Shown one piece after another: positions 41,404 to 51,351 of a stretch of 64,000 nt of DNA. Below the pieces are notes generated by a model. The model was not told where the DNA came from, ran no database searches, and worked only from the letters and a program-made list of their open reading frames with translations. The stretch spans positions 2,583,680-2,647,679 of the forward strand of contig NZ_CP025999.1 of assembly GCF_003086695.1 (NCBI RefSeq), in the 5' to 3' direction. Made by a program: the position numbers and the translations under genes. Source of the stretch: Stenotrophomonas sp. SAU14A_NAIMI4_8 (GTDB taxonomy: Bacteria > Pseudomonadota > Gammaproteobacteria > Xanthomonadales > Xanthomonadaceae). Each line of letters opens with the position of its first letter. The stretch's first letter is position 1.

Positions 41404-42393
41404 ATGACATTCAAGGCACTACTTTCCAGCAAGACCGACGACCGCGTCGTTACTGAACTGGTCGATTTTGATGAGGCCGACCTGATGGACGGCGATGTGC
41501 TGGTACAGGTCGATTATTCGACCCTGAATTACAAGGACGCGCTGGCGCTGACCAACAGCCGCCCGGTCATCCAGAAATTCCCGCTGATTCCCGGCATCGA
41601 CCTGGCCGGCGTGGTGCTGGAATCCAGCAATGCCGATTTCGAGACCGGTGATCGCGTGGTACTGAACGGCTGGGACCTGAGCATGGGCCACCATGGCGGC
41701 CTGGCCCAGCGCGCCCGCGTGCGTGGTGAGTGGCTGAACAAGATTCCCGGCAACCTGACCACCCGCGATGCCATGGCCATCGGCACCGCCGGCTATACCG
41801 CCATGCTGTGCGTGCTGGCATTGGAAGATGCGGGCGTGACCCCGGACAAGGGCGATGTGCTGGTAACCGGCGCCAATGGCGGCGTCGGCTCGATTGCCGT
41901 GGCCATTCTGTCCAAGCTGGGTTACCGCGTTGTGGCCGCGACCGGCCGCCCCGAACATGCCGACTACCTGCACAGCCTGGGCGCGGCCGAGATCATCGAC
42001 CGCGCGGAGCTGTCCGAGCCGCGCAAGAAGCCAATCAGCGCCGAACGCTGGGCCGGCGTGGTGGACGTGGCCGGCGGCCCCACCCTGGTCAATGCCCTGG
42101 CCGAAACCAAGTACCGCGGCGCGGTGGCCGCCTGCGGCCTGGCCCAGAGCGATGCACTGCACGGCTCGGTGCTGCCGTTCATCCTGCGCAACGTGACCCT
42201 GGCAGGCGTGGATTCGGTGAACGCACCGCAGGACGTGCGCCAGCGCGCCTGGGATCGCCTGGCCACCGATCTGGACCCGAAGAAGCTGGAAAGCACGGTG
42301 CAGCAGATCGGGCTGGCTGAAGTGCTGGATGTGTACGAGCAGATCATCCCGGGCAAGGTGCGCGGGCGGATCGTGGTGGATGTGAATGCCTGA
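41404..42393 (+). CDS. acuI: AcuI/YhdH-type acryloyl-CoA reductase family (MDR)
   Basis: 329 residues from ATG 41404. Medium-chain dehydrogenase without zinc: YSTLNYKDALALTNSRPVI, FPLIPGIDLAGVVLES, the NADPH loop VTGANGGVGSIAVAILSKLG, and the YhdH-specific CGLAQSDALHGSVLPFILRN with VTLAGVDSVNAP. YhdH/AcuI reduces acryloyl-CoA; closely related enzymes handle quinones and enones. Divergent from an HxlR regulator (damaged here), a common pairing for oxidoreductases of this type. Confidence 0.88.
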   Translation: MTFKALLSSKTDDRVVTELVDFDEADLMDGDVLVQVDYSTLNYKDALALTNSRPVIQKFPLIPGIDLAGVVLESSNADFETGDRVVLNGWDLSMGHHGGLAQRARVRGEWLNKIPGNLTTRDAMAIGTAGYTAMLCVLALEDAGVTPDKGDVLVTGANGGVGSIAVAILSKLGYRVVAATGRPEHADYLHSLGAAEIIDRAELSEPRKKPISAERWAGVVDVAGGPTLVNALAETKYRGAVAACGLAQSDALHGSVLPFILRNVTLAGVDSVNAPQDVRQRAWDRLATDLDPKKLESTVQQIGLAEVLDVYEQIIPGKVRGRIVVDVNA

Positions 42394-42401
42394 GGGCGAT
42401 C

Positions 42402-42434
42402 GGGCCAGCGCTGCTGCAACGCCAGCGCTGGCCC
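42402..42434 (+). terminator. Stem-loop after acuI
   Basis: Perfect 11-base arms GGGCCAGCGCT (42402-42412) and AGCGCTGGCCC (42424-42434). Two smaller stems follow (AGCCCC/GGGGCT at 42474-42493, GGGCG/CGCCC at 42498-42512). No clear T-run. Confidence 0.6.
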
Positions 42435-42538
42435 ACTGCTTTGCCTGACCCGGAAACGCCGCGCACGCCATCAAGCCCCTTTATCATGGGGCTGTAAGGG
42501 CGCTTTACGCCCAGTGACGTACGCAAGGCAGTATCTGG

Positions 42539-45298
42539 ATGTCTATGGAATGGCGCCCCTCGGGCTGGGGCCAACGTGTGACCCGCTCGCCGGACTGGCG
42601 GCTGCGGCTGGATGGCGAACAGGTCGAACTCTCGATTGGGAGCGCGCTGTACCAGCACCACGTAGATGGCGACGCGCGTGTGCGGATCATTCCGGGCCTG
42701 TTCTGGGCCCGGATCGAGCTGCAGCGCGACGACGGTGAAACGCTGTCCGTCGATGGCCTGCCCAACCGTCAGGCATCGCAGCTTTCGGCCGCCGTGCAGC
42801 AGGTCTTGCTTGCCTGCACCACCCGTGGGCGCAAGGCGCTCTTTCAAGACATCCTGACGCAGATCCAGGGCTGGCTGGCCGAGGCAGACGCCCTGACCGA
42901 CCGCGGCAGCGCCGGTCGCCGCTGGATCACGCACGAACAACAGCAGGCCCTGCTGGCCGAGCGCCCTGCCCTGCCGTTGCAGCCGTCCGCGCTGAAGCGG
43001 CTGTTCCTCGACGAGGACGTGCACGACGACCTGCATTCGCCCAGCCACCGTGCCGCGCTGGACGCCCTGCACGATTGGGAACTGGACTGGCCGTCCGTCT
43101 GGGCCGAAGCCAACGCGACCATGGCAACGCGCGAGCTGGCGCTGGCCCGCGGTTTCCTGCACCGGGTCGAGAGCAAGCCACTGACCGAAGAACAGGCCCG
43201 CGCGGTCATCTGTTTCGACAATCATGTGCAGGTGGTCGCCGCAGCCGGTTCCGGCAAGACCTCGACCATGGTCGCCAAGGCCGCCTATGCCATTGATCGC
43301 GGCTTCGTTGCGCCCGAACGCATCGTGATGCTGGCCTTCAACAAAGATGCCGCCAAGGAACTGGAGGACCGCGCGCAGCGGTCGTTCGAACGGCTGGGCA
43401 TGGGCGATACCGTGGTGGAAGCACGCACCTTCCACGCACTGGGCCTGTCGATCATCGCCAAGGCGACCGGACGCAAGCCCGACATTCCCGAATGGGCCAT
43501 CGATGCAGCGCTGGGCTTCAACAAGCTGGCCGAGCTGGTGGATGACCTGAAGGACCGCTCGCCCCACTTCCGCACCCAGTGGGACATGTTCCGCCTGGTG
43601 TTCGGCCGCGATCTGCCGCCACTGGGCGCGCAGATGCTGGCCGATGGCTACGACCGCGATGGCACGCCCTATATCCGCACCCTGCAGGGCGAGCGGGTGA
43701 AGAGCCTGGAAGAGTGCGTGATTGCCGATTGGCTGTTCTACAACGGCGTGGCCTACGACTACGAGCGGCGCTACGAGTTCGATACCGCCACCGATACGCA
43801 TCGCCAGTATCGACCAGACTTCTATTACCCGGATGCCGCGCTGTACCACGAGCACTTCGCGCTGGATGCCGACGGCCAGCCGCCGCAGCAGTTCGCCAAC
43901 TACGCCGAGGGTGTGCGCTGGAAACGCGAGCAGCACGCCGCACGCGGGACCGCACTGATCGAGACCACGTCGTTCGGGCTGCGCAGTGGCGAGGCCCTGC
44001 ACCACCTGTCCGAACGGCTGGGCGAATCGCGCATTGAACTGGACCCGAATCCGGACCGCGAACTGCCCGACGCCGGCGCCAAGCCCATGCCCGATGCCGA
44101 TCTGATCGGCTTGATGCGCACCTTCATCGCCCATGCCAAGAGCAACTGCCTGAGCCTGGAAGACATGGCCGAGCGCCTGAGGCAGATGCCCGAAGACCAG
44201 TTCAAGGAACGCTACCGGCGCTTCCTGGAAATCGCCGGGCCCGTATTCCAGGCCTGGGATGACGCACTGGCGGACGAGCGCAGCATCGACTTCGAAGACA
44301 TGTTGAACATGGCCGCCGGACTGCTGGAACAGGGCCATTATGAATCGCCCTACGAACTGGTGATGGCCGACGAGTTCCAGGATGCCTCGCGCGCCCGCGC
44401 CCGCCTGTGCCGCGCCCTGGTCAACCGCCCGGGACGCTACCTGTTTGCGGTGGGCGACGACTGGCAGTCGATCAACCGTTTCGCCGGTGCCGATGTTTCG
44501 GTGATGACCGGTTTCCGCGAATGGATGGGGCACGGCCAGGTACTGAAACTGGAGCAGACCTTCCGCTGCCCGCAGGAACTGTGCGATATCTCCAGCCGCT
44601 TCATCAGCCGCAATCCTGCGCAGATTGCCAAGACGGTTCGCTCTACCGCGCCGGCAATTGGGCCGGTGCTGCAGGCCTTCCAGATGACCCGGCGCGAAGA
44701 AGTGCAGGATGGCGTTCGCCAGTATCTGGCTACGCTGCATCAGCAACTTCTGTCCGGCGCGGTGCCTCGTGGCCGCAGCGGGCGCGTGACCGTTTTCATT
44801 CTGGGCCGGTACCGGAATGAGCGCAGCGTACTGCCGGCGGACTGGAAGGCAGCGTTCGGCAGCACGATGGACGTGGAGTTCCTGACCGCGCACCGTTCAA
44901 AGGGACGCGAGGCCGACTATGTGATTCTGCCGGGAATGGTGAACCTCGGTTTCCCCAGCCTGCGCGCGGATGACCCGGTACTTTCGCTGGCGATGCCCGA
45001 AGGCGATACCTTCCCGCTGGGCGAAGAGCGGCGGCTGTTCTATGTGGCACTGACGCGCGCTCGGCGCGGTGTTGCGATGTTCACGCTGCAGGGCAAGCGC
45101 TCGCCGTTCCTGGATGAGCTGGTGGAGAATGGCGTGGTGGAGGTTACGAGCGTGTCGGGTGTGGCGATCAATGAGGAGCGCTGCCCGGTGTGCAAGGTGG
45201 GGGTGTTCGTGGAGCGGAATGGGCCGCATGGGGCGTTCCGGTCGTGTTCGAGTTATCCGTTGTGCCATAACAAGCCGAGGCAACATCGCAGCGACTGA
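42539..45298 (+). CDS. HelD-like (helicase IV) UvrD/Rep superfamily helicase with zinc ribbon
   Basis: 919 residues, about 230 longer than E. coli HelD. N-terminal region as in helicase IV (SPDWRLRLDGEQVELSIGSA, KRLFLDEDVHDDLHS), Walker A VVAAAGSGKTSTMVAKAAYA, motif II VMADEFQDASRARARL, motif III AVGDDWQSINRFAGAD, motif IV-V LEQTFRCPQELCDI and EFLTAHRSKGREADYVILPG, motif VI LFYVALTRARRGV. The C-terminus is a topoisomerase-type zinc ribbon (RCPVCKVGVFVERNG ... FRSCSSYPLCHNK). Likely SF1 3'-5' helicase in DNA repair. Confidence 0.9.
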   Translation: MSMEWRPSGWGQRVTRSPDWRLRLDGEQVELSIGSALYQHHVDGDARVRIIPGLFWARIELQRDDGETLSVDGLPNRQASQLSAAVQQVLLACTTRGRKALFQDILTQIQGWLAEADALTDRGSAGRRWITHEQQQALLAERPALPLQPSALKRLFLDEDVHDDLHSPSHRAALDALHDWELDWPSVWAEANATMATRELALARGFLHRVESKPLTEEQARAVICFDNHVQVVAAAGSGKTSTMVAKAAYAIDRGFVAPERIVMLAFNKDAAKELEDRAQRSFERLGMGDTVVEARTFHALGLSIIAKATGRKPDIPEWAIDAALGFNKLAELVDDLKDRSPHFRTQWDMFRLVFGRDLPPLGAQMLADGYDRDGTPYIRTLQGERVKSLEECVIADWLFYNGVAYDYERRYEFDTATDTHRQYRPDFYYPDAALYHEHFALDADGQPPQQFANYAEGVRWKREQHAARGTALIETTSFGLRSGEALHHLSERLGESRIELDPNPDRELPDAGAKPMPDADLIGLMRTFIAHAKSNCLSLEDMAERLRQMPEDQFKERYRRFLEIAGPVFQAWDDALADERSIDFEDMLNMAAGLLEQGHYESPYELVMADEFQDASRARARLCRALVNRPGRYLFAVGDDWQSINRFAGADVSVMTGFREWMGHGQVLKLEQTFRCPQELCDISSRFISRNPAQIAKTVRSTAPAIGPVLQAFQMTRREEVQDGVRQYLATLHQQLLSGAVPRGRSGRVTVFILGRYRNERSVLPADWKAAFGSTMDVEFLTAHRSKGREADYVILPGMVNLGFPSLRADDPVLSLAMPEGDTFPLGEERRLFYVALTRARRGVAMFTLQGKRSPFLDELVENGVVEVTSVSGVAINEERCPVCKVGVFVERNGPHGAFRSCSSYPLCHNKPRQHRSD

Positions 45299-45476
45299 GG
45301 GCCATCCAGCGCACACTAGCCACAAACGCAGGCGCCAAGTATCAGCAGAGTGCGCTGGACGCGGCGGGCAAGGCCCAGTACGTAACGATCACTGTGATTG
45401 CCGTGCATCAGACGGCCTCCGCGAATTTAATCGCGATAGGACATATCATTCTGTCAATTCACACGGGATCTAAACG

Positions 45477-46052
45477 ATGGTTGATTGGACTGGGAGCAAC
45501 GCTGCTGCTTGGGCACAAGCGGTATTGTCTGGTCTCGCAATCCTTTACTCGGGTCGCCTTGCATACGGACAATCGCGATCTGCAAAGCGCGAGAAAATTG
45601 ACACCTACGTTGCGCTTCTCTATGAAGCCGATGAGGCTGCCGAATGCGCCTTAGAAGTGCTGAGAGATGCTGCCAGTGAGAACGTGGAGGTCGTGGCACC
45701 GCCGATGGATTTCGCTGGATTGGAGCGATCCTTTCGTGAGGTCCCATTCAATGAAGTTCCAGATCATCGACTGGTGCGAGTTCTCAGAAGTGCAGCCTTC
45801 AGCTGCTTTCAGCTTTCTCTTCGATACGACAAAGTAGTTGACGGCACGACACGCGTTTGCACATTCCACTTTGAGCTTGCGGAAAGTGAGGCGAAAACTA
45901 TACGAGCACTTCGTTTGGAGGCCGAGGCAATCAGTAATAGCTATATGTCATTGCCCGCGCGAGCCCTGTTTTTCGCTTGGAGAATGAAGAACTCCGCCAT
46001 CGGCGCTCTTAGGCCGCATAGGATTGAACCTCCGAAAGATCCCGAGAGCTAA
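45477..46052 (+). CDS. Hypothetical membrane-anchored protein, accessory region
   Basis: 191 residues with one N-terminal hydrophobic segment (AAAWAQAVLSGLAILYSGRLAY) followed by a soluble helical domain (DTYVALLYEADEAAECALEV, ESEAKTIRALRLEAEAISNS). Lower GC and looser codon use than its neighbours suggest acquisition. No good ribosome site. The layout (one anchor plus helical body) is common among phage- and defence-island proteins, but no family was recognised. Confidence 0.7.
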   Translation: MVDWTGSNAAAWAQAVLSGLAILYSGRLAYGQSRSAKREKIDTYVALLYEADEAAECALEVLRDAASENVEVVAPPMDFAGLERSFREVPFNEVPDHRLVRVLRSAAFSCFQLSLRYDKVVDGTTRVCTFHFELAESEAKTIRALRLEAEAISNSYMSLPARALFFAWRMKNSAIGALRPHRIEPPKDPES

Positions 46053-46593
46053 AACCAAGCACCAGCAGGCTGGCACTCTGCGCTTGGCCGCATTCTTGGT
46101 AGAGTATTACCGCACTGGAGCGAACATGCTGGGCCTGCGTGATCCGGTGGATACCACCATCACCGAGTAGTAAGGCCTCAGCGCGTTTCTGATACGCGTT
46201 TCCACGCGGGGCACCTTGGAAGGCCGAGGCTAAACATGGCGCGCATGGGACTTCGCAACAGGCTTCGCAAGATGGAAAGGCCCCGTAGGGGCCAAGCCCG
46301 AACCGGGTTCTTCGCTACAACCCCGCCCACCTTGGGGACGGCCCTGTAAGCGACGACTTTCCTGTTCGGGCTTGGGTACTGGCGAATGGGTGAAGATCCC
46401 GCCAGCCAGCCCCTAGGGGCGTTTTCTGGCCGCTTCGCCCTTGTACTTCAGCGCGACGGCGGCATGGGAAGTGGCGGCGGAACAGCAGCATCGCAACTTG
46501 CTGGCGAAGGTCCGCAGCCGAATTGGCGAACCTTCGCACCTGAATTCACGTGCCATAGTGACCTTACCAGGCCTTCGCACCGGGCTTTTTTTA
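46053..46593. other. Gene-poor stretch with two hairpins
   Basis: No supported gene. Contains the tail of a lost frame (LAAFLVEYYRTGANMLGLRD, ending at TAG 46168-46170), a hairpin GGCCCC-GTA-GGGGCC (46279-46293) and, on the + strand, GCCCC-TA-GGGGC followed by GTTTT (46409-46425), a short terminator-like stem. Looks like remnants of mobile DNA. Confidence 0.45.
46409..46425 (+). terminator. Terminator-like hairpin GCCCC-TA-GGGGC-GTTTT
   Basis: Five-base GC stem with a two-base loop and a short T-run on the + strand, in a stretch with no intact gene. Confidence 0.4.
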
Positions 46594-46884
46594 TCAAGCG
46601 GGATTGGGTGAGAATCCATCCGCAGCCAAAGCGTCCGAAGCAGCCTTTCGAGCTTCCTTGTGAGCTTTCGCCACGTCTAGTCCGCCGTTTTGCACGAACG
46701 TTTTGACCTTCTTATATGTGCGAAATTCTTCGATATCGATGTTACCAGCGCGCAACTGGTCGGATACCAGCATTTCGGCAGTGTGACGGTCATATTTTTT
46801 GACCAGCTGGTCAAAGTCGAAGTTTTCCTTTGCCTCGCGGCAAGTTCCCAGAACTTCGCGACCTGCATCTACTATTTTGCCCAT
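46594..46884 (-). CDS. Small hypothetical protein (accessory region)
   Basis: 96 residues from ATG 46884 (GGAG 7 nt upstream): MGKIVDAGREVLGTCREAKE, FDQLVKKYDRHTAEMLVSDQ, FRTYKKVKTFVQNGGLD. Charged and helical, no signal or membrane segment. 13 bases after the HTH gene on the same strand, so co-transcribed. Low GC. No family recognised; a plasmid/phage-type orphan. Confidence 0.65.
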   Translation of the reverse strand: MGKIVDAGREVLGTCREAKENFDFDQLVKKYDRHTAEMLVSDQLRAGNIDIEEFRTYKKVKTFVQNGGLDVAKAHKEARKAASDALAADGFSPNPA

Positions 46885-46897
46885 CTTGGCTCTCCGA

Positions 46898-47287
46898 TTA
46901 GCGGCGGTTACGGGAAATTTGAGAAACACGCGACTGAGAAATCCCCAGTCGTCGCCCCACATCCGCTTGCGACAAGCCTTCGTCGAGGAGGTACATCACT
47001 GCATCATCGCGTTGGTCGATGGTGATGGTATTCGGATCGAAGCGAGTTGTGCGCGTCAGGCCGGGCACTGGTTCTTCGTAGTGAACAGTCCGGCCATCCG
47101 TATGGCGGGCATTTACTTGAACGATGCCAGTTCGTTTGTTCACCCGAACGTCGAAGGAATCAACATTGGGATCATTGACCAGCTGCTGTGAAATTTCCCC
47201 GACGGAACTATGGCGGGGCACTGGTTGTGGTGGGATAGGGGCAAGTGGCCGAGCCACTTCGATACTCCTGAGGGAACGTGGGAGCAT
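46898..47287 (-). CDS. Helix-turn-helix protein of accessory region
   Basis: 129 residues from ATG 47287. N-terminal half is a Pro-rich stretch plus a beta-rich region (SFDVRVNKRTGIVQVNARHT); the C-terminus is a HTH resembling sigma/transposase types (YLLDEGLSQADVGRRLGISQ, SRVSQISRNRR). A palindrome ACTACTA-N7-TAGTAGT lies 21 bases upstream, suggesting autoregulation. First gene of a two-gene leftward unit. Confidence 0.7.
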   Translation of the reverse strand: MLPRSLRSIEVARPLAPIPPQPVPRHSSVGEISQQLVNDPNVDSFDVRVNKRTGIVQVNARHTDGRTVHYEEPVPGLTRTTRFDPNTITIDQRDDAVMYLLDEGLSQADVGRRLGISQSRVSQISRNRR

Positions 47288-47307
47288 CGTAACAGATACC
47301 TAATCAA

Positions 47308-47328
47308 ACTACTACCATTTTTAGTAGT
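47308..47328. promoter_or_regulatory. Palindromic operator candidate ACTACTA-N7-TAGTAGT
   Basis: Perfect 7-base arms (47308-47314 and 47322-47328) about 21 bases before the ATG of the HTH gene, in a promoter position. A natural target for the HTH protein itself. Confidence 0.5.
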
Positions 47329-47424
47329 TATGACCAGCATAGCAGCGCCTTCCAGCTTCGATCGCATCTAGCGACAAAAAGAAAGCCAACAATCGGCGTT
47401 TCGTTGTGGGCTCTTATGTAGGTT

Positions 47425-47457
47425 AAAACCAAAAGTCTTATTTAAGATATTGGTTTT
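47425..47457 (-). terminator. AT-rich stem-loop after tRNA-Ser
   Basis: AAAACCAA (47425-47432) pairs with TTGGTTTT (47450-47457), with an inner stem TCTTA/TAAGA. On the - strand it ends in a T-rich arm 11 bases after the tRNA end, a plausible terminator. Confidence 0.6.
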
Positions 47458-47467
47458 ACTGCTTATT

Positions 47468-47557
47468 TGGCGGAGAGAGTGGGATTCGAACCCACGGAAG
47501 GTTTAACCCTTCGCCGGTTTTCAAGACCGGTGCCTTAAACCGCTCGGCCATCTCTCC
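47468..47557 (-). tRNA. tRNA-Ser(UGA)
   Basis: 90 bases with encoded CCA. Acceptor arms GGAGAGA and TCTCTCC, discriminator G, D-arm GGCCGAGCGG, anticodon stem-loop CCGGTCTTGAAAACCGG with anticodon TGA, long variable arm, and T-arm GTGGGTTCGAATCCCAC. Class II structure with the long variable arm is diagnostic of tRNA-Ser. The accessory strip lies on its 3' side, as in islands that integrate into tRNA genes, though no repeat of the tRNA end was found in the window. Confidence 0.97.
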
Positions 47558-47659
47558 GTATCGGCCCAGCCTGCTGGCCGGGCACGCATTCTCGCACGGC
47601 CGGGCGATTTGCCCAAGACCGGCGTAACGCCGGGCGTGACCCGGCGCTATCGGCAGGCT

Positions 47660-48652
47660 TCAGCCCGCATCCACGGCCAAGGCGCCCAGGGCGCTGGCCT
47701 TGATCTTCTCCTTGGCCTTCTCGCACGCGCCACCGCAGTCCAGGCGCGAGGCCTCCAGCTGCGGCGGCAGGTGTTCGGCCAGGAAGTCGATGAACACGCG
47801 CACCGCCGGCAACAGGCCACGGCGCGAGGCGAACACGGCATGGCACACGCCCTGCGGCAGCGACCAGTCCGGCAGCACCACTTCCAGCTCACCGTTGCGC
47901 ACGGCTTCGGCGCACACGGTCTCCGGCAGCATGGTGATGCCGAAACCGTCCTTCACCATGCTCTGCAGCAGCGGGAAGTCGAAGCCGGCCACACGCGGCT
48001 GCAGGTCCACGCGGCGCACTTCGCCTTCCGGGCCATGCAGTTCCCAGCGCTGGCGCGCCTCGTCTTCGCTGATGCTGAGGGTGACGTGCTGGGTCAGCTC
48101 TTCCGGGTCCTTCGGTCGGCCGGCGCGGTCCAGGTACTTCGGGCTGGCCACCAGCAGTTCCTGCACCTGGCCGAAGCTGCGCATGACCAGGCTGCCGTCG
48201 TCGTCCAGGCGCGAACGCACGCGCAGGGCCACGTCGTAGCCTTCATTGATGATGTCCACGCGGCGGTTGCTGATGTTCAGCTGCAGGCGCACCTTCGGGT
48301 ACTGCTCCAGGAACTTGGGCAGCAGCTTGGGCAGCTGCATCTGCGCCAACGAGACGGGCACGCTGGCGCGCACCACGCCGCGCGGCTCGGCGCTCAGGCG
48401 GTCCACCACTTCGCGCGCGGCCTGGGCCTCAGCCAGCATGGTCTGCGCATGGCGATGCACGCTGGTGCCGACGTCGGTGACGGCGAAGCGGCGCGTGGAA
48501 CGCTGCAACAGGCGCACGCCCAGGTCGGTTTCCAGCTGGCTGATACGGCGGCTCAGGCGCGATTTGGGGATACCCAGGGCGCGCTCGGCGGCGGCGAAAC
48601 CGCCATGGTCCACGACCATGGCGAAGTAGTACAGGTCATTCAGGTCATGCAT
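47660..48652 (-). CDS. LysR-family transcriptional regulator
   Basis: 330 residues. N-terminal winged helix (LYYFAMVVDHGGFAAAERAL, GIPKSRLSRRISQLETDLG, RLLQRSTRRFAVTDVG), then the effector-binding domain (VRASVPVSLAQMQLPKLLPK, FDFPLLQSMVKDGFGITMLP). Close to the AaeR/PtxR-like group that controls quinone or azo reductases. Divergent from azoR (124-base gap), so it probably regulates that gene. Confidence 0.9.
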   Translation of the reverse strand: MHDLNDLYYFAMVVDHGGFAAAERALGIPKSRLSRRISQLETDLGVRLLQRSTRRFAVTDVGTSVHRHAQTMLAEAQAAREVVDRLSAEPRGVVRASVPVSLAQMQLPKLLPKFLEQYPKVRLQLNISNRRVDIINEGYDVALRVRSRLDDDGSLVMRSFGQVQELLVASPKYLDRAGRPKDPEELTQHVTLSISEDEARQRWELHGPEGEVRRVDLQPRVAGFDFPLLQSMVKDGFGITMLPETVCAEAVRNGELEVVLPDWSLPQGVCHAVFASRRGLLPAVRVFIDFLAEHLPPQLEASRLDCGGACEKAKEKIKASALGALAVDAG

Positions 48653-48776
48653 ACCCGAGTTCCATATCTAGAACAATTCGTGGCATTGAACCACCTTTAT
48701 CCCGCCCATGCAACAACCTATCGTTCTCTCCGTCGGCGGCGAACCCGCCCCTCCTTCCCGAACATAGGTGACTGCC

Positions 48777-49361
48777 ATGAAGCTTCTGCATCTCGACGCC
48801 AGCGTGCTTGGCGACAACTCCGTCTCGCGTCAGCTGACTGCGGCGGTGGTCGCCCAGTTCAAGGACCAGATCGACGGCCTGCAGGTCGATTATCGCGATC
48901 TGGACGCCAACCCGGTACCCCATCTGCGCAGCGGTTCGCTGGCCGGCGCCGATGCCGCCGAGGCGGCCGATGCTGAACAGGTGATGCAGCAGTTCCTGGC
49001 CGCCGACATCCTTGTCATCGGCGCGCCGATGTACAACTTCAGCATTCCGTCCACGCTGAAGGCCTGGATTGACCGCGTGGCCGTGGCCGGCCGCACCTTC
49101 AAGTACACCGAGAACGGCCCGGTGGGCCTGGCCGGCGGCAAGCGTGTGATCGTGGTGAGCGCCCGCGGCGGCATCTACACCGATTCGCCGGCCGACTTCC
49201 AGGAGCCCTTCCTGCGCCAGGTGTTCGCCTTCATGGGCATCGACAACGTGGAATTCGTGCGCGCCGAAGGCATTGCCTATTCGCCGAAGCACCGCGAAGA
49301 CGCCATTGCCGGCGCGCTGTCGGCCCTGCCGTCGCACGCTGGCGAAGAAGTGGCCGCGTAA
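48777..49361 (+). CDS. azoR: FMN-dependent NADH-azoreductase
   Basis: 194 residues, flavodoxin-like fold: MKLLHLDASVLGDNSVSRQL (FMN phosphate loop), GAPMYNFSIPSTLKAWIDRV, VAVAGRTFKYTENGPVGL, GGKRVIVVSARGG, all characteristic of AzoR. Reduces azo dyes and quinones using NADH, in quinone-stress defence. ATG 48777 is preferred over GTG 48768. Confidence 0.93.
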   Translation: MKLLHLDASVLGDNSVSRQLTAAVVAQFKDQIDGLQVDYRDLDANPVPHLRSGSLAGADAAEAADAEQVMQQFLAADILVIGAPMYNFSIPSTLKAWIDRVAVAGRTFKYTENGPVGLAGGKRVIVVSARGGIYTDSPADFQEPFLRQVFAFMGIDNVEFVRAEGIAYSPKHREDAIAGALSALPSHAGEEVAA

Positions 49362-49452
49362 GTACTGCGTTCCAGCGATCGGCGCCCTCCCCCTCCTCGT
49401 CGGGGGCGCTGATTGCGGGCCGGGAGCCCCTCCCCCATCCCGGCCCACCCTG

Positions 49453-49480
49453 ACGGCTCCGCATTGCGGGGCCGTTTTTT
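49453..49480 (+). terminator. Rho-independent terminator after azoR
   Basis: ACGGCTCCGC-ATT-GCGGGGCCGT followed by TTTTT: a 10-base stem with one G-T pair and a three-base loop. Confidence 0.85.
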
Positions 49481-49507
49481 GTTGTGTGGAGCCGGTAGGC
49501 TGGGGGT

Positions 49508-49858
49508 ATGGACTACATCGTGACCACTGCGCACCGCAGCGAATTTCCGCAACCGATCACCCTGCGCCGTGGGCAGGCGCTGGTGGTGGGTGAACGTTAT
49601 GAAGGCCCTGAGGGCTGGGAAGACTGGTTTCTATGCCAGGCCGAGGGGCAGGAACCGGGCTTCGTGCCGGCGCCGGTGATCGGGCGCGATGCGCACGGTG
49701 GCGCATTTGCCACGCAGGATTACTGCGCGCGGGAGCTGGATGTGGACCCGGGCCAACGATTGCGCGGGCTGCGCACGCTGAATGGATGGGCGTGGTGTGT
49801 GCCAGAGCACGGCGAGCCCGGTTGGGTGCCGTTGGAGAAGGTGCGGGTGGTGGGGTGA
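49508..49858 (+). CDS. SH3-like domain protein
   Basis: 116 residues in two similar halves: ITLRRGQALVVGERYEGPEG and EPGFVPAPVIGRDA; then LDVDPGQRLRGLRTLNGWAW and EPGWVPLEKVRVVG. Each half has the variant-SH3 pattern (G-x-x-x-x-V ... G-x-V/W-P). Cytoplasmic. Role unknown. Confidence 0.75.
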   Translation: MDYIVTTAHRSEFPQPITLRRGQALVVGERYEGPEGWEDWFLCQAEGQEPGFVPAPVIGRDAHGGAFATQDYCARELDVDPGQRLRGLRTLNGWAWCVPEHGEPGWVPLEKVRVVG

Positions 49859-49868
49859 TCGCGGGGGT

Positions 49869-49953
49869 TCATCCACGCATAGCGTGGACGCGGTAGATCC
49901 ACGCCATGCGTGGATGCCCCACCCAAAAGCGCCGGGCATGGCCCGGCGCTACC
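49869..49953. repeat. REP (SMAG-type) pair
   Basis: ATCCACGCATAGCGTGGAC plus the head-to-head GTAGATCCACGCCATGCGTGGAT (49871-49914), followed by a GCCGGGCATGGCCCGGCGCTAC unit (49931-49952). Lies between the SH3 gene and the convergent serS end. Confidence 0.85.
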
Positions 49954-49957
49954 GGGC

Positions 49958-51280
<1,323 letters not shown>

Positions 51281-51351
51281 TTATACGGATTTCTGCCGCC
51301 CGGTTCATTCCGGGCGTGGCAGAATCGGGGTACTTCACGCTGGTCTGGTCC

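Noticed and set aside
42344..44893. 849-residue open frame on the - strand opposite the helicase gene
   Set aside because: It is antisense to a helicase with all its motifs. Long antisense frames are expected in high-GC DNA; the translation is His/Gln/Gly-rich with no domain.
45300..47467. Complete integrated prophage or plasmid next to tRNA-Ser
   Set aside because: No integrase, replication or structural genes, and no second copy of the tRNA 3' end was seen, so only an island remnant is claimed.
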